Source: Geosporobacter subterraneus DSM 17957
GTDB lineage: Bacteria; Bacillota; Clostridia; Peptostreptococcales; Thermotaleaceae
Assembly (NCBI RefSeq): GCF_900142145.1
Contig: NZ_FQZV01000033.1
Location: 1-47,838, forward strand
DNA length: 47,838 bases
Direction of reading: 5' to 3'
Below, one piece after another: positions 1-7,915 of this stretch (positions within the stretch are counted from its first letter, which is position 1; the number at the start of each line of letters is the position of its first letter). A model generated the notes under the pieces. That model made no database searches and was not told the origin of the DNA. It saw nothing but the letters and a program-made list of their open reading frames with translations. The translations under genes were made by a program, and so were the position numbers.

Positions 1-65
1 AAAGGGTTTCAAAATATCCATGGTGTCCTCATAAGACATAGAAAATATTTCAATGAAAAATAAAT

Positions 66-330
66 GTAGGGGACGACACATGGGTCGTCCCGAAAAAGCG
101 GGCAGACACGTAGGTCTGCCCCCATAGGCGTCAGTTTAATCCAATTATTTCCAAATAAACCTTAGAAGCATGTCATTCTGAGCGTTAGCGAAGAATCTTA
201 TAGAACATAAGCAAGATTACTTTTGATTATCAGAATATATCATTTAGCTTAAAGATCCTTCGACTCCGTTTTACTCCGCTCAGGATGACAAATTATGGGT
301 TAAGTTGACGCCTATGGGTCTGCCCCTACG
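66..330. repeat. Composite palindromic intergenic repeat (MITE-like)
   Basis: The stretch contains two short hairpins (GGGACGAC/GTCGTCCC at 66-91 and GGGCAGAC/GTCTGCCC at 100-119). Outside and inside follow nested inverted arms: CCCATAGGCGTCA near 121-133 pairs with TGACGCCTATGGG near 306-318, and TGTCATTCTGAGCG at 171-184 pairs with CGCTCAGGATGACA at 277-290 (two mismatches). It therefore folds as one long imperfect palindrome of about 230 bp. No gene is visible in it. Such non-coding palindromes are common in clostridial intergenic DNA. It may be a non-autonomous mobile element, but I see no target duplication. Confidence 0.6.
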
Positions 331-446
331 GTAAACTATAAGCTACAGATCTGCAACTCTGATAAGGTTACTTTTTCCAATGAACACCTATTTAAAACAA
401 TGCCGCCCAATGGTACAGATCTATCAAGCAGCAGAGCTTCTATTCG

Positions 447-866
447 TTATACCTCGCATTGTTCAATTTCTATAGTATAATCTCCGCAGTTAGTACATAG
501 AATGATATTTGCAATATAGCTATTATCAACCTTTTTTTCCTTTAACAGCTTATCAAAGGAAGTACCTTCATAGTCCTTCGATATACTGCTTGTGACATAT
601 TCTCCTGCTTTTGTAAAAAGGTAAAAATGATATTCTAAGAATGGAAAATATTTTAGTTTTTCAGCTTTTCCCGCCAGGCAATTGGAACAAGGCTCGCCAT
701 AATAGGCAATGTCAAAATCCACTTCCTCCTGCCCCTTTAATAGGTCCAGAATCTCCTTGATTCCAATTCCTTTCACCGGATCTGTTTCGTCATTAATCAG
801 ACCACTACAGTTCTCCTGGCTAAGGATGTAGGTTTTCTCATCATAAGTAAATTGATAGCTTTCCAT
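447..866 (-). CDS. Hypothetical small Cys-rich protein
   Basis: A protein of about 139 residues that I do not recognise. It is acidic and soluble, without a signal peptide or membrane segment. Two Cys-x2-Cys pairs are visible, CSNC near residue 61 and CTNC near residue 125, plus a Cys three residues from the C-terminus, so a structural metal site is possible. Two ATGs stand in tandem at the 5' end. The second is chosen because the ribosome site GGGAGGTG lies only 3 bases from the first but 6 from the second. It sits 28 bp downstream of the uracil-DNA-glycosylase-like gene on the same strand, so the two may be co-transcribed. Confidence 0.7.
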   Translation of the reverse strand: MESYQFTYDEKTYILSQENCSGLINDETDPVKGIGIKEILDLLKGQEEVDFDIAYYGEPCSNCLAGKAEKLKYFPFLEYHFYLFTKAGEYVTSSISKDYEGTSFDKLLKEKKVDNSYIANIILCTNCGDYTIEIEQCEV

Positions 867-894
867 CATGCACCTCCCATATCGAATAAAGCGC

Positions 895-1538
895 CTAATA
901 CAGATAGTTCTCTTTCAGTTTCTTTATTCCTTCAACAAAATCTCGCTTTCCCCCCTGGGCAGGATGTCTTACCTTATGGCATTGTATATTCAGCTTACCC
1001 AGGGTTTGCTCTGCTTTGCCGCCTACAGCGACTACCCTTTTTATCTTGTATAGATCGATGATCCGTAAAAGGGGCTTTTCTCCTATTAATAATTCCCCCT
1101 TTAAAGGCGTTCTATTACTTTCTTCGTGCCCCTCTTTATGGGGATGAAAAGGAAAGGCATTCCAAGCAAGGGCGATAATATGGTGTTGCAGCAGGGTTTC
1201 CCATATGATCGTCGCTGTAGCTTCCCTCAATAATTTCTCCTTTTCTACTGCCAAACCATATCCTGCCTCTTTCCCAAATAACTTCAGACCGGCCATATTG
1301 TTCATCAACAGATGTTCACTGGTGAAAGGCACCCCTGTAAGCCTGCAGCCCTTATATCCCGGTGCCTCTCCTACAAGAAGTACAGAAGGCTTGATTTTAC
1401 TCATCTGATTCAAATAGATCAGCAGATTATTCCTTCTGATTGCATTTTCTTCTGACCCAAAGGCATATTGGTTGTATACATTCGGAGGTACTTCTGTATT
1501 GGCAAGCTCTTCTATAAAATCTTTTAGTTTTTTAACAT
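895..1538 (-). pseudogene. Uracil-DNA glycosylase family protein, 5' frameshift in an A6 run
   Basis: The protein carries the uracil-DNA-glycosylase superfamily motif LLVGEAPGYKGCRLTGVPFT followed by a typical fold core, and would remove uracil from DNA. The open frame begins without a good start, with ATG at 1413 and no ribosome site. Homology-like sequence in the same frame continues upstream to about 1533 (KDFIEELANTEVPPNVYN and onward). An ATG at 1536-1538 with a well-placed AGAGGA site (1547-1552) is out of frame by one base. The shift falls in the A6 run at 1528-1533, and one extra A would restore a full protein of about 214 residues. It is either a true frameshift, phase variation, or a homopolymer sequencing error. 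Confidence 0.65.
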
Positions 1539-1712
1539 GGAACCAATCCTCTTTATAAAATGATTATCAATACAATTATATACCTGGAATGACACGGATT
1601 CAATGAAGTGCAATATTTGCTAATTTCCATAGTCCCTCAAAAGTACGAATATCTTCTAAGCTGTCCTAATAGTATGTAATAGGCGCATGAAAAAATGAGA
1701 GGAGGTTATCAA

Positions 1713-2132
1713 ATGTATAAAAGGTTTTTTATTCTTGGAATGATATTGATTGTCTTTATCCTTGGGGTAGGTGCCCTGGGCCGGAATTTTGTATCAGATG
1801 GTGCTATAATTGCAAAAGAGGCTTATTTTTATAGGGAAGCGAAGATTGTGGAAAAGGTCAACAACAGCAACTCTGTTTTTCAGGTAAAAGTAGATTTGAA
1901 TCAGGGAGAAACAAATTGCTTCTATGTATCTAGAGACGTCTATGCTAAGACAGCCGAGGGAGACATTCTTTATATCCTGTTTAAAGGGAAGGAAGGGCAG
2001 CCTTTAGAAGTCGTATCTGCCTTCGCCACAAAGGAGGATTATCAAAATCACCTGGATAAATACAAGAAGGATGATCTTCCTATTGTACTCTATGGAAAAG
2101 AGGTTTTACAGGAATACAATATTTCAAACTAG
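1713..2132 (+). CDS. Hypothetical membrane-anchored protein
   Basis: About 139 residues. Residues 3-22 are a hydrophobic helix after MYKR, so the protein is probably anchored in the membrane with the rest outside. The remainder is a soluble domain of mixed strands with no motif I recognise. The ATG at 1713 is preferred over an ATG 18 bases earlier because AGGAGG at 1700-1705 lies 7 bases before it. The gene stands alone and ends just before a strong terminator. Function unknown. Confidence 0.75.
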   Translation: MYKRFFILGMILIVFILGVGALGRNFVSDGAIIAKEAYFYREAKIVEKVNNSNSVFQVKVDLNQGETNCFYVSRDVYAKTAEGDILYILFKGKEGQPLEVVSAFATKEDYQNHLDKYKKDDLPIVLYGKEVLQEYNISN

Positions 2133-2142
2133 GCTCTATCAG

Positions 2143-2168
2143 GCAGCCGCAATCTTGCGGCTGCTTTT
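2143..2168 (+). terminator. Intrinsic terminator
   Basis: Perfect stem GCAGCCGCAA / TTGCGGCTGC with a two-base loop, followed by TTTT. It lies 10 bp after the stop of the membrane-anchored protein. Confidence 0.85.
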
Positions 2169-2198
2169 ATTGTGCAAAAATATATTCAAAGCAAATTC

Positions 2199-2265
2199 TT
2201 GACACGATAAAAATATGGATATATAATACAACTGTATTAAGTGTATTATATATCGTAATACAGTT
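2199..2265 (+). promoter_or_regulatory. Sigma-A promoter with overlapping GntR/YtrA operator
   Basis: TTGACA at 2199-2204 and TATAAT at 2222-2227 are separated by exactly 17 bp, a consensus vegetative promoter. Immediately downstream the arms AACTGTATTA (2230-2239) and TAATACAGTT (2256-2265) form a perfect 10-bp inverted repeat with a 16-bp spacer. Inside it is a second dyad, GTATTA/TAATAC. This is the expected place and shape for the operator of the YtrA-type regulator encoded directly after it, implying autorepression of the operon. Confidence 0.8.
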
Positions 2266-2276
2266 AGGAGGTGCCT

Positions 2277-2663
2277 ATGTTTCAGCTAGACTTCAAAGAC
2301 CGAAGACCTTTATATGAACAAATCAAGGAAAAAATGAAACTGCTGATGATCAACGGGGTTCTAAAGGCCAATGAGAAGATCCCCTCGGTTCGTGAATTGG
2401 CACAATCCCTTACCATCAATCCCAATACCATACAAAAATCCTACAAAGATCTTGAAACCGAGGGATTTATCTATTCTGTCCGTGGAAAAGGCAGCTTTGT
2501 TACACCACTGGATCATACAGCAAATCAAAGCCGATGCAATGAACTTATCACAGAGCTGGAAAAAATTGCTGCAGAGCTCATGTATCTAAACATACAGAAA
2601 GAGCAGATCATAGCCTGCATTGATACTATTTATCAAAAGGGGGAAGCCGAGCCGAATGATTGA
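2277..2663 (+). CDS. GntR family transcriptional regulator, YtrA subfamily
   Basis: A 128-residue DNA-binding repressor. The N-terminal winged helix has the GntR signature (PLYEQI, KIPSVRELAQSL, NPNTIQKSYKDLE, GFIYSVRGKGSFV). The C-terminal part is only a short helical stretch, as in the YtrA subfamily, which has no large effector domain. The ATG at 2277 is used because AGGAGG (2266-2271) overlaps the upstream GTG. The stop overlaps the ATPase start, so it is translationally coupled to the transporter and very likely represses it through the dyad at 2230-2265. In this subfamily the inducer is often cell-wall stress, but nothing here shows which. Confidence 0.9.
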   Translation: MFQLDFKDRRPLYEQIKEKMKLLMINGVLKANEKIPSVRELAQSLTINPNTIQKSYKDLETEGFIYSVRGKGSFVTPLDHTANQSRCNELITELEKIAAELMYLNIQKEQIIACIDTIYQKGEAEPND

Positions 2664-3555
2664 AGTAAAAGGACTAACGAAACACTTCGGTAACTTTAAG
2701 GCACTAGACAGTCTGGACCTGCATGTCAAAGAGGGATCTGTTTATGGATTGCTGGGTCCCAATGGTGCGGGAAAAACTACACTGATCAAGCATCTCATGG
2801 GCATCTACCGCCAAGATTCCGGTACTGTTCTGGTTCAGGGGGAACCAGTCTATGAAAATCCTAACATGAAGTCTTCCATTGGATACATATCCGATGACTT
2901 GTATTTTTTTTCTCAATATACCATTGATGAAATGGCAGACTTCTACGCCAGCATATATCCTCAGTGGAGCTGGGAAAGGTATAAACTTTTAAAGCAGGTA
3001 TTCCCTATAGACAGCAAAAGAAGAGTTACCCGTCTGTCCAAGGGTATGCAAAAACAGGTAGCCTTTTGGCTGAGCATATGCACCCTTCCACGGTTGATGA
3101 TTCTGGATGAGCCTGTTGACGGCCTAGATCCTGTAATGCGTAAAAAAGTATGGAATCTGGTTCTTCAGGATGTGGCAGAATACAAAACCACTGTACTGGT
3201 ATCTTCCCACAACCTTAGAGAATTGGAAGACGTTTGTGATCACGTAGGCATTCTGCACAATGGTAAAATCGTAGTTGAACGAGAGCTAGACAATATCAAA
3301 TCCGATATTCATAAGCTGCAGATCGCCTTTTCCGGTGAAGTCCCCAAGGACTTTCTCTCTGATGAAGAGGTTCTCCATGCATCAAAAAACGGCAGTGTAC
3401 TGCTCATGATTGTAAAGGGAGAACGGGATAGATTGCTGACTAAAGTACAAAACCACAATCCGGTTATACTGGATCTATTGCCTCTGACCCTGGAGGAGAT
3501 TTTCATTTATGAGTTAGGGGGTATGGGTTATGACATCCAAAACATCACTATTTAG
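2656..3555 (+). CDS. ABC transporter ATP-binding protein
   Basis: A 299-residue nucleotide-binding subunit. Visible are Walker A GPNGAGKTT, the ABC signature LSKGMQKQ, Walker B LMILDEP followed by VDGLDP, and the switch-histidine region VLVSSHNL. The C-terminal 80 residues are the variable extension typical of the YtrB/BcrA-like exporter group. It starts inside the end of the regulator (ATG at 2656) and its 3' end overlaps the permease gene by 26 bp, so all three are one operon. The substrate is not evident; drug or peptide export or membrane-stress defence are the usual roles. Confidence 0.92.
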   Translation: MIEVKGLTKHFGNFKALDSLDLHVKEGSVYGLLGPNGAGKTTLIKHLMGIYRQDSGTVLVQGEPVYENPNMKSSIGYISDDLYFFSQYTIDEMADFYASIYPQWSWERYKLLKQVFPIDSKRRVTRLSKGMQKQVAFWLSICTLPRLMILDEPVDGLDPVMRKKVWNLVLQDVAEYKTTVLVSSHNLRELEDVCDHVGILHNGKIVVERELDNIKSDIHKLQIAFSGEVPKDFLSDEEVLHASKNGSVLLMIVKGERDRLLTKVQNHNPVILDLLPLTLEEIFIYELGGMGYDIQNITI

Positions 3556-5542
3556 CAAAGGATTATTAAAAGCCAATGTCAAGCGATTTTGGTGGGTTGG
3601 CGCCTTATATACATTCATCTTATTTCTTTCCGTGCCTTTTCAATATATGATGTATGTGCCGGATCCTCAAAACGAATGGAGAAGGGTTCAATTGGATGCT
3701 TGTCTGAACTTTTTCTCCGGTCGGAATGACTTTCAAATGGTCATGGTGGCAGTTCTGCCTACAGCCTTGGCTGTGCTGCTCTTTAGATACTTAATGACCA
3801 GCAAGTCAACGGCTACAATCCATAGCCTTCCTTACAACCGAAAAACCCTGTACTTAAACCAGCTTGCGTCAGGCTTCCTATTCCTCATGGCTCCAGTCCT
3901 TTTCATCGGACTAACCATGACCCTGTTAAAAGTCTTTACTTCTATAGGTGCCTACTATTCCATGTTAGACCTACTGCAGTGGATGGGATTGACTACTCTA
4001 TTTAATATCTTGTTTTTCTCTGTCGCTGTCTTTGTGGGAATGTTTACTGGCAACTCCGTAGCCCACATTGCCTTCAACTACATCCTGCATCTGCTGCCCC
4101 TAGGCCTTTATGTACTTCTTCGGGATAATATTGCCGCCTGGCTGTATGGCTTCAGCGGAAGCAACGGTTATGATCCTTTTTTCGATAAGCTGCCATGGTT
4201 TGTACTCTTTAACAATCCTGCAGCAAGACCTTATCTGCCAATAGGAGATCTACTGGGATATCTCTTTGCCATCTTGTTTTTCTTGGCTGCCGCCGGTTAT
4301 GCCTATGAAAAGAGGAAACTTGAAGCAGCCGGAGAGATTATTGCCTTTACCTACTTCCGTCCAATCTTCAAATATGGGGTAACGACTTGCGGAATGCTGC
4401 TGGGAGGGTTATATTTTAGAAGTATTTCCGGAGGTTCTCTACCTGTATTTTTAGTAGGATACCTCTTAAGCTCTCTCATTGCCTATGGCATTGCAGAGAT
4501 ATTGATGCAAAAATCCTTTAGGGTTTTGCATACTTACAAAGGTTATCTTGTATATGCAGCAGCTATTTCACTACTGCTTATTGGTATCCATGCAGATGTT
4601 TTCGGCTACGTCCGCCACATGCCTCAGTTTGAGGAAGTAGAGAAGGTCTACTTTGGTTATTACTCCAATATCTGGACCAGCGAAGATCCTGCTACAGACC
4701 CCAAATATAAAGATATGCACCATGAAGCCAATTCCTTCTTCAGTGACCCTGAAAGCATTAAAAACATTATGGCCCTCCATGGTCAATTGATTCAGCATCC
4801 CAAACAAAAGGTGAGCGGCCCCTCCCCATATATCGTATATATATTAAAGAATGGCAAATACCAGGTACGCCAATATACAGTCAATGAGAAGCAGCATGCT
4901 TCTTTGCTGAAGCCAATCTATGAATCCATGGAATACAAAAAAATAAGGTACCCGATTGTTGTGCAAAAATCGGAAGATATAAAGTGGATTCAAATCAGCG
5001 ATAACCGCACCTCTAAAAAGCCTCTGATTTTGGCAAACAGCCCGGAAATGCGGGAATTTATGGCGCTTTTCCAGGAAGAGGTTCGTTCCATGACCTACGA
5101 GGAAATGACTACTTACTCTAATGATTCTATTTATATACAAATTACAGATAACAAGGATAAATTCTACCATTATGGCTTCCGTAAGGACTTTGAATCTATG
5201 ACTGCGTGGCTTGAGGAAAAGGGATACTATGAGAATCTGGTGCTGCTGCCTAAGGATATTGAATATGCTGTATTGAGGAAAGAACCCTCAAGGGTGCAGT
5301 TTGATAAAAACGGTGCAGTGTCAAATACCCCCGACAGTGTGGAAATAAAAGATCCAGAAATCCTTAAAGAGCTGTTAAGTATCAGCGAGACCGCTCAATA
5401 TACCTATGAAAGAATACCCCTTTATGTAGATTTCTATATTAGGGGACCCTATGGCAGCCATTCCTATAGAACGCCATTATACACCAATGTTCCTGTTTCC
5501 GACGCTTTGAGAGGATTCATAGATACCTTAAATCAATCTTAG
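3530..5542 (+). CDS. ABC-2 type permease with large C-terminal extracytoplasmic domain
   Basis: A 670-residue membrane subunit. About residues 1-350 contain six to eight hydrophobic segments, starting with GALYTFILFLSVPF. The remaining about 300 residues are hydrophilic and probably face outward after the last helix (AAAISLLLIGIHADVF). This two-part plan is longer than a plain ABC-2 permease of about 250-400 residues. The tail resembles domains attached to YtrA-controlled permeases, though I cannot name it surely. It pairs with the ATPase encoded just before it, whose gene overlaps this one by 26 bp. Confidence 0.85.
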   Translation: MTSKTSLFSKGLLKANVKRFWWVGALYTFILFLSVPFQYMMYVPDPQNEWRRVQLDACLNFFSGRNDFQMVMVAVLPTALAVLLFRYLMTSKSTATIHSLPYNRKTLYLNQLASGFLFLMAPVLFIGLTMTLLKVFTSIGAYYSMLDLLQWMGLTTLFNILFFSVAVFVGMFTGNSVAHIAFNYILHLLPLGLYVLLRDNIAAWLYGFSGSNGYDPFFDKLPWFVLFNNPAARPYLPIGDLLGYLFAILFFLAAAGYAYEKRKLEAAGEIIAFTYFRPIFKYGVTTCGMLLGGLYFRSISGGSLPVFLVGYLLSSLIAYGIAEILMQKSFRVLHTYKGYLVYAAAISLLLIGIHADVFGYVRHMPQFEEVEKVYFGYYSNIWTSEDPATDPKYKDMHHEANSFFSDPESIKNIMALHGQLIQHPKQKVSGPSPYIVYILKNGKYQVRQYTVNEKQHASLLKPIYESMEYKKIRYPIVVQKSEDIKWIQISDNRTSKKPLILANSPEMREFMALFQEEVRSMTYEEMTTYSNDSIYIQITDNKDKFYHYGFRKDFESMTAWLEEKGYYENLVLLPKDIEYAVLRKEPSRVQFDKNGAVSNTPDSVEIKDPEILKELLSISETAQYTYERIPLYVDFYIRGPYGSHSYRTPLYTNVPVSDALRGFIDTLNQS

Positions 5543-5551
5543 CCGAAACTA

Positions 5552-5597
5552 AAAAGACCCCAGTTGGAAGGGTATTCTCTGCCAACTGGGGTCTTTT
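5552..5597. terminator. Bidirectional intrinsic terminator
   Basis: A perfect 16-bp stem, AAAAGACCCCAGTTGG / CCAACTGGGGTCTTTT, with a 14-base loop. The A and T ends serve both strands. It separates the convergent permease gene and the FMN-binding protein gene. Confidence 0.92.
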
Positions 5598-5613
5598 AGT
5601 TTCTTATGTATCT

Positions 5614-6261
5614 TTAATACTTATAGACGCCTCTGTTGAGAGCATCTCTAACTGAGGAAATAATCTTACCGGATCTCAGGGTTGCACCTGTCAGTGCATC
5701 CACATTTTCTGTCACAATCTTACCTGGATCATATAGATCAGAAAGGCTATCCCGAATATCTTTCCCTACTAAGTAATCTGCCAGTTTCTGATATTGGCCA
5801 CGGACACCAACGACTGTCTTGTTTTCCTCTTCTTTCAAGTAGTTAATCCCCTTATATTCCAGATGCTTTAAGGCCATGGACTTGATAATATTATCCTCCA
5901 GCTTGAATTCTACACCTACTTGCATATACCCGCCATCTATGTAAGCACCTCTATAGGTTCCATTTTCATAGCTTTGGCTTGTCTTGCTTTCCGTCTTTGC
6001 TGGCTGCGTACCAATATAAATTGATGAGGTAGTTCCGTCCCACTTTACTTCCTTGCCTAGGGATTCGGACACAAAAGCCAATGGCACATAGGTTCTGCCT
6101 TTGTAAATGAAGCCCGCTTGGTCTGCAGGCGGCACCTTTTCTACTCCATCCACATAATACTTTAACGGTTTAAAGGTTACTTCGATTTTCGCTCCTGCTG
6201 CATAAGCTGCACCCGTCATGAGCATAGAACCGATAATCAATCCTGAAATAAACTTTTTCAT
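5614..6261 (-). CDS. Secreted stalk-domain plus FMN-binding domain protein
   Basis: 215 residues. Residues 1-22 are a signal peptide (MKKFISGLIIGSMLMTGAAYA). Residues 25-85 form a copper-amine-oxidase N-terminal-like 'stalk' domain, with a conserved YVPLAFVSESLG-type segment. Residues about 95-215 form an FMN-binding domain ending with DALTGATLRSG, the Dxx(S/T)GAT motif on whose Thr ApbE-type transferases attach FMN covalently. The protein is thus an exported, probably flavinylated electron carrier at the cell surface. A Fur-like box about 110 bp upstream points to iron control. It has its own AGGAGG site and shares a terminator with the ABC operon. Its electron partner is not in the window. 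Confidence 0.82.
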   Translation of the reverse strand: MKKFISGLIIGSMLMTGAAYAAGAKIEVTFKPLKYYVDGVEKVPPADQAGFIYKGRTYVPLAFVSESLGKEVKWDGTTSSIYIGTQPAKTESKTSQSYENGTYRGAYIDGGYMQVGVEFKLEDNIIKSMALKHLEYKGINYLKEEENKTVVGVRGQYQKLADYLVGKDIRDSLSDLYDPGKIVTENVDALTGATLRSGKIISSVRDALNRGVYKY

Positions 6262-6371
6262 AAAAAACCTCCTTAATGTTATTTTTTCTTTTGTCTTATT
6301 CTCTTTCCATTACCTTTATAAAACATATCCAGTGTTCATAAAAAGAACTGTGTTGATATCTTTTAATGTTT

Positions 6372-6390
6372 GATAATGGTTATCATTTTC
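6372..6390. promoter_or_regulatory. Putative Fur box
   Basis: The 19 bases GATAATGGTTATCATTTTC match the classical Fur consensus at 16 of 19 positions, with the perfect dyad TGATAA-TGG-TTATCA at its core. It lies 111 bp upstream of the FMN-binding protein start, in a region rich in A and T. No other gene starts nearby except the divergent-side terminator of the sugar kinase. Confidence 0.5.
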
Positions 6391-6486
6391 ACCATTTTAT
6401 ATTACCTGCTTTTTCACAGCTTGTCAATATTTATACAAATTTTTTTAGGTTTTTTTGTGATGCCTTTAAATGTTTTACAACAAAAA

Positions 6487-6512
6487 AGCCCTAGGTAATC
6501 TCACCTGTGGCT
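6487..6512 (-). terminator. Probable terminator of the sugar kinase gene
   Basis: Imperfect stem AGCCCTAGGT / ACCTGTGGCT (two mismatches). On the minus strand it is followed by six T residues (6482-6487). It lies about 20 bp after the kinase stop. Confidence 0.5.
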
Positions 6513-6533
6513 TTCTTTAGATAACCGTATTAC

Positions 6534-7481
6534 TTATCGGTCAATATATCCCCTTTTTCCAATAAAAGTCATGAGTTGATTATAGGTTGGGAATCCCTCC
6601 ATGTCTCCACTCACTAATGTAGCCATGGCTCCCACTCCATTCCCATACTCAGCAGCTTCCTGCAGGCTCAGTCCCCGCAGAATTCCTGAAAGAAATCCTG
6701 CTGCAAAGCCATCACCTGCACCTACTGTATCTTCTACCTTTTCTATTAAATATCCTTCTATATAATCCTTCGTATCAGTATTTTCTACATAGCAGCCCCT
6801 TTTCCCCAGCTTCACTACTACTGTGGTACATCCCATGGACATAAATGTTTTAGCCAGCTCCTCTGGCCCATTGGTGCCCGCTAATAATTCTCCTTCGTCC
6901 TCTCCTATCAGTAAAATGTCTGCTTTGCTGGCAATCTCCAATAGTACGGGCTTTGCAGTCTCTATGTCCCAAAGCTTTAGACGGATGTTCGGATCAAAGG
7001 AAACAATTACATTATTCTCCTTAGCTATACGAATAGCCTCAAAAACAGCTTCTTGCGCAGGCGTTGACAGAGCGGGGGTTATCCCGGTTATATGCAATAC
7101 TTTAGCCTTTGAAATATAAGAGGCATCTAGATCTTCTGGCGATAGACGACTGGCTGCAGAATCCTTTCGATAATAGTAAATATTGGGGTTGGAGAAACCA
7201 AAGCGTTCTTTAAATAACAATCCCGTATTTCTATTGGAATCTGTTAAGACTCTTGAAACATCTACACCTTCTCCCCGTATTACGGATAGTATATAGCGGC
7301 CAAATTCATCTTCTCCAAGCTTCGAAAACCATCCTACAGAATGTCCCAGTCTTGCCATAGCAATGGCAACATTCGACTCTGCACCTGCTATGGTTTTTCT
7401 AAAGCTGGTAGCATAGCGCAGCGGTCCTGTAGCATCCGGGTAAAACAACACCATACTCTCTCCGAAGGTAACTACCTCCAT
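6534..7481 (-). CDS. kdgK: PfkB family sugar kinase, probably 2-keto-3-deoxygluconate kinase
   Basis: 315 residues, the usual PfkB length. The N-terminal motif VVTFGESMVLFYPD and GAESNVAIAMARLG, and the C-terminal DTVGAGDGFAAGFLSG with the catalytic Asp, are clear. The pattern with YYRKDSAASRLSPEDLD resembles KDG kinases, which phosphorylate 2-keto-3-deoxygluconate in hexuronate breakdown in the cytoplasm. No aldolase or uronate genes are adjacent, so another ketose or deoxy-sugar is possible. AAAGGGGGT precedes the ATG at 7481. It is monocistronic. Confidence 0.78.
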   Translation of the reverse strand: MEVVTFGESMVLFYPDATGPLRYATSFRKTIAGAESNVAIAMARLGHSVGWFSKLGEDEFGRYILSVIRGEGVDVSRVLTDSNRNTGLLFKERFGFSNPNIYYYRKDSAASRLSPEDLDASYISKAKVLHITGITPALSTPAQEAVFEAIRIAKENNVIVSFDPNIRLKLWDIETAKPVLLEIASKADILLIGEDEGELLAGTNGPEELAKTFMSMGCTTVVVKLGKRGCYVENTDTKDYIEGYLIEKVEDTVGAGDGFAAGFLSGILRGLSLQEAAEYGNGVGAMATLVSGDMEGFPTYNQLMTFIGKRGYIDR

Positions 7482-7597
7482 ATGAATACCCCCTTTGAAG
7501 CATAATCAGTTTATATATTCTACTGTTGTCAGACGTCTTATGATATAGTTATGATATATTATTTTTTCTGAAAAATCAATATAAATCTATACATCAA

Positions 7598-7637
7598 AAT
7601 AATATACCACCTTAATCCATCAAGGTGGTATATTATT
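7598..7637. terminator. Perfect hairpin terminator
   Basis: 16-bp perfect stem AATAATATACCACCTT / AAGGTGGTATATTATT with an 8-base loop. It is immediately downstream of the 55-residue gene on the minus strand and is followed by TTGATGT. It also lies upstream of the sugar kinase, insulating it. Confidence 0.75.
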
Positions 7638-7642
7638 CATCT

Positions 7643-7807
7643 TTACTGCTTTATATCTTTCCGATTATTATAAGTCTTTTCGGTAACCAGCTTTTTGTGA
7701 TTTACCATGTCTTCATTATCAATAGCACCAATGTCTCCTGCCAGTTCATAATTCATCTCATTGAAAAAATTACTGTCAATTTCTCTTGTTCTTTTCTTTT
7801 TATCCAT
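7643..7807 (-). CDS. Small basic protein, possibly SASP-like
   Basis: 54 residues starting MDKKKKRTREIDSNFF, with a good GAGGTGA site 5 bases before the ATG and a strong terminator after it, so it is likely a real gene. The Lys/Arg-rich start followed by NEMNYELAGDIGAI recalls the N-terminal half of alpha/beta small acid-soluble spore proteins, which bind DNA in spores. The second half (NHKKLVTEKTYNNRK) lacks the usual Gly-Gly-x-Thr segment, so that call is tentative. An alternative is an unrelated small cytoplasmic protein. Confidence 0.6.
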   Translation of the reverse strand: MDKKKRTREIDSNFFNEMNYELAGDIGAIDNEDMVNHKKLVTEKTYNNRKDIKQ

Positions 7808-7915
7808 ATTATATCACCTCGCTTTTATTGTTTGTTTCATTATGCTCCACATGCAAGGTAATTATAGGCAGAATCCTCAGACTGGCTCAATAATCATCAA
7901 ATAAATGTCACCCTA

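Noticed and set aside
1-39. Possible gene start on the minus strand leaving the window (reads MSYEDTMDILKPF)
   Set aside because: Only 13 codons are visible and the ribosome site is weak; cannot be supported.
852-1408. Plus-strand open frames across the glycosylase-like gene
   Set aside because: They are antisense to a gene with clear family motifs and have no ribosome sites.
7625-7861. 78-residue hydrophobic plus-strand frame
   Set aside because: It is antisense to the 54-residue minus-strand gene, which has a proper ribosome site and terminator.
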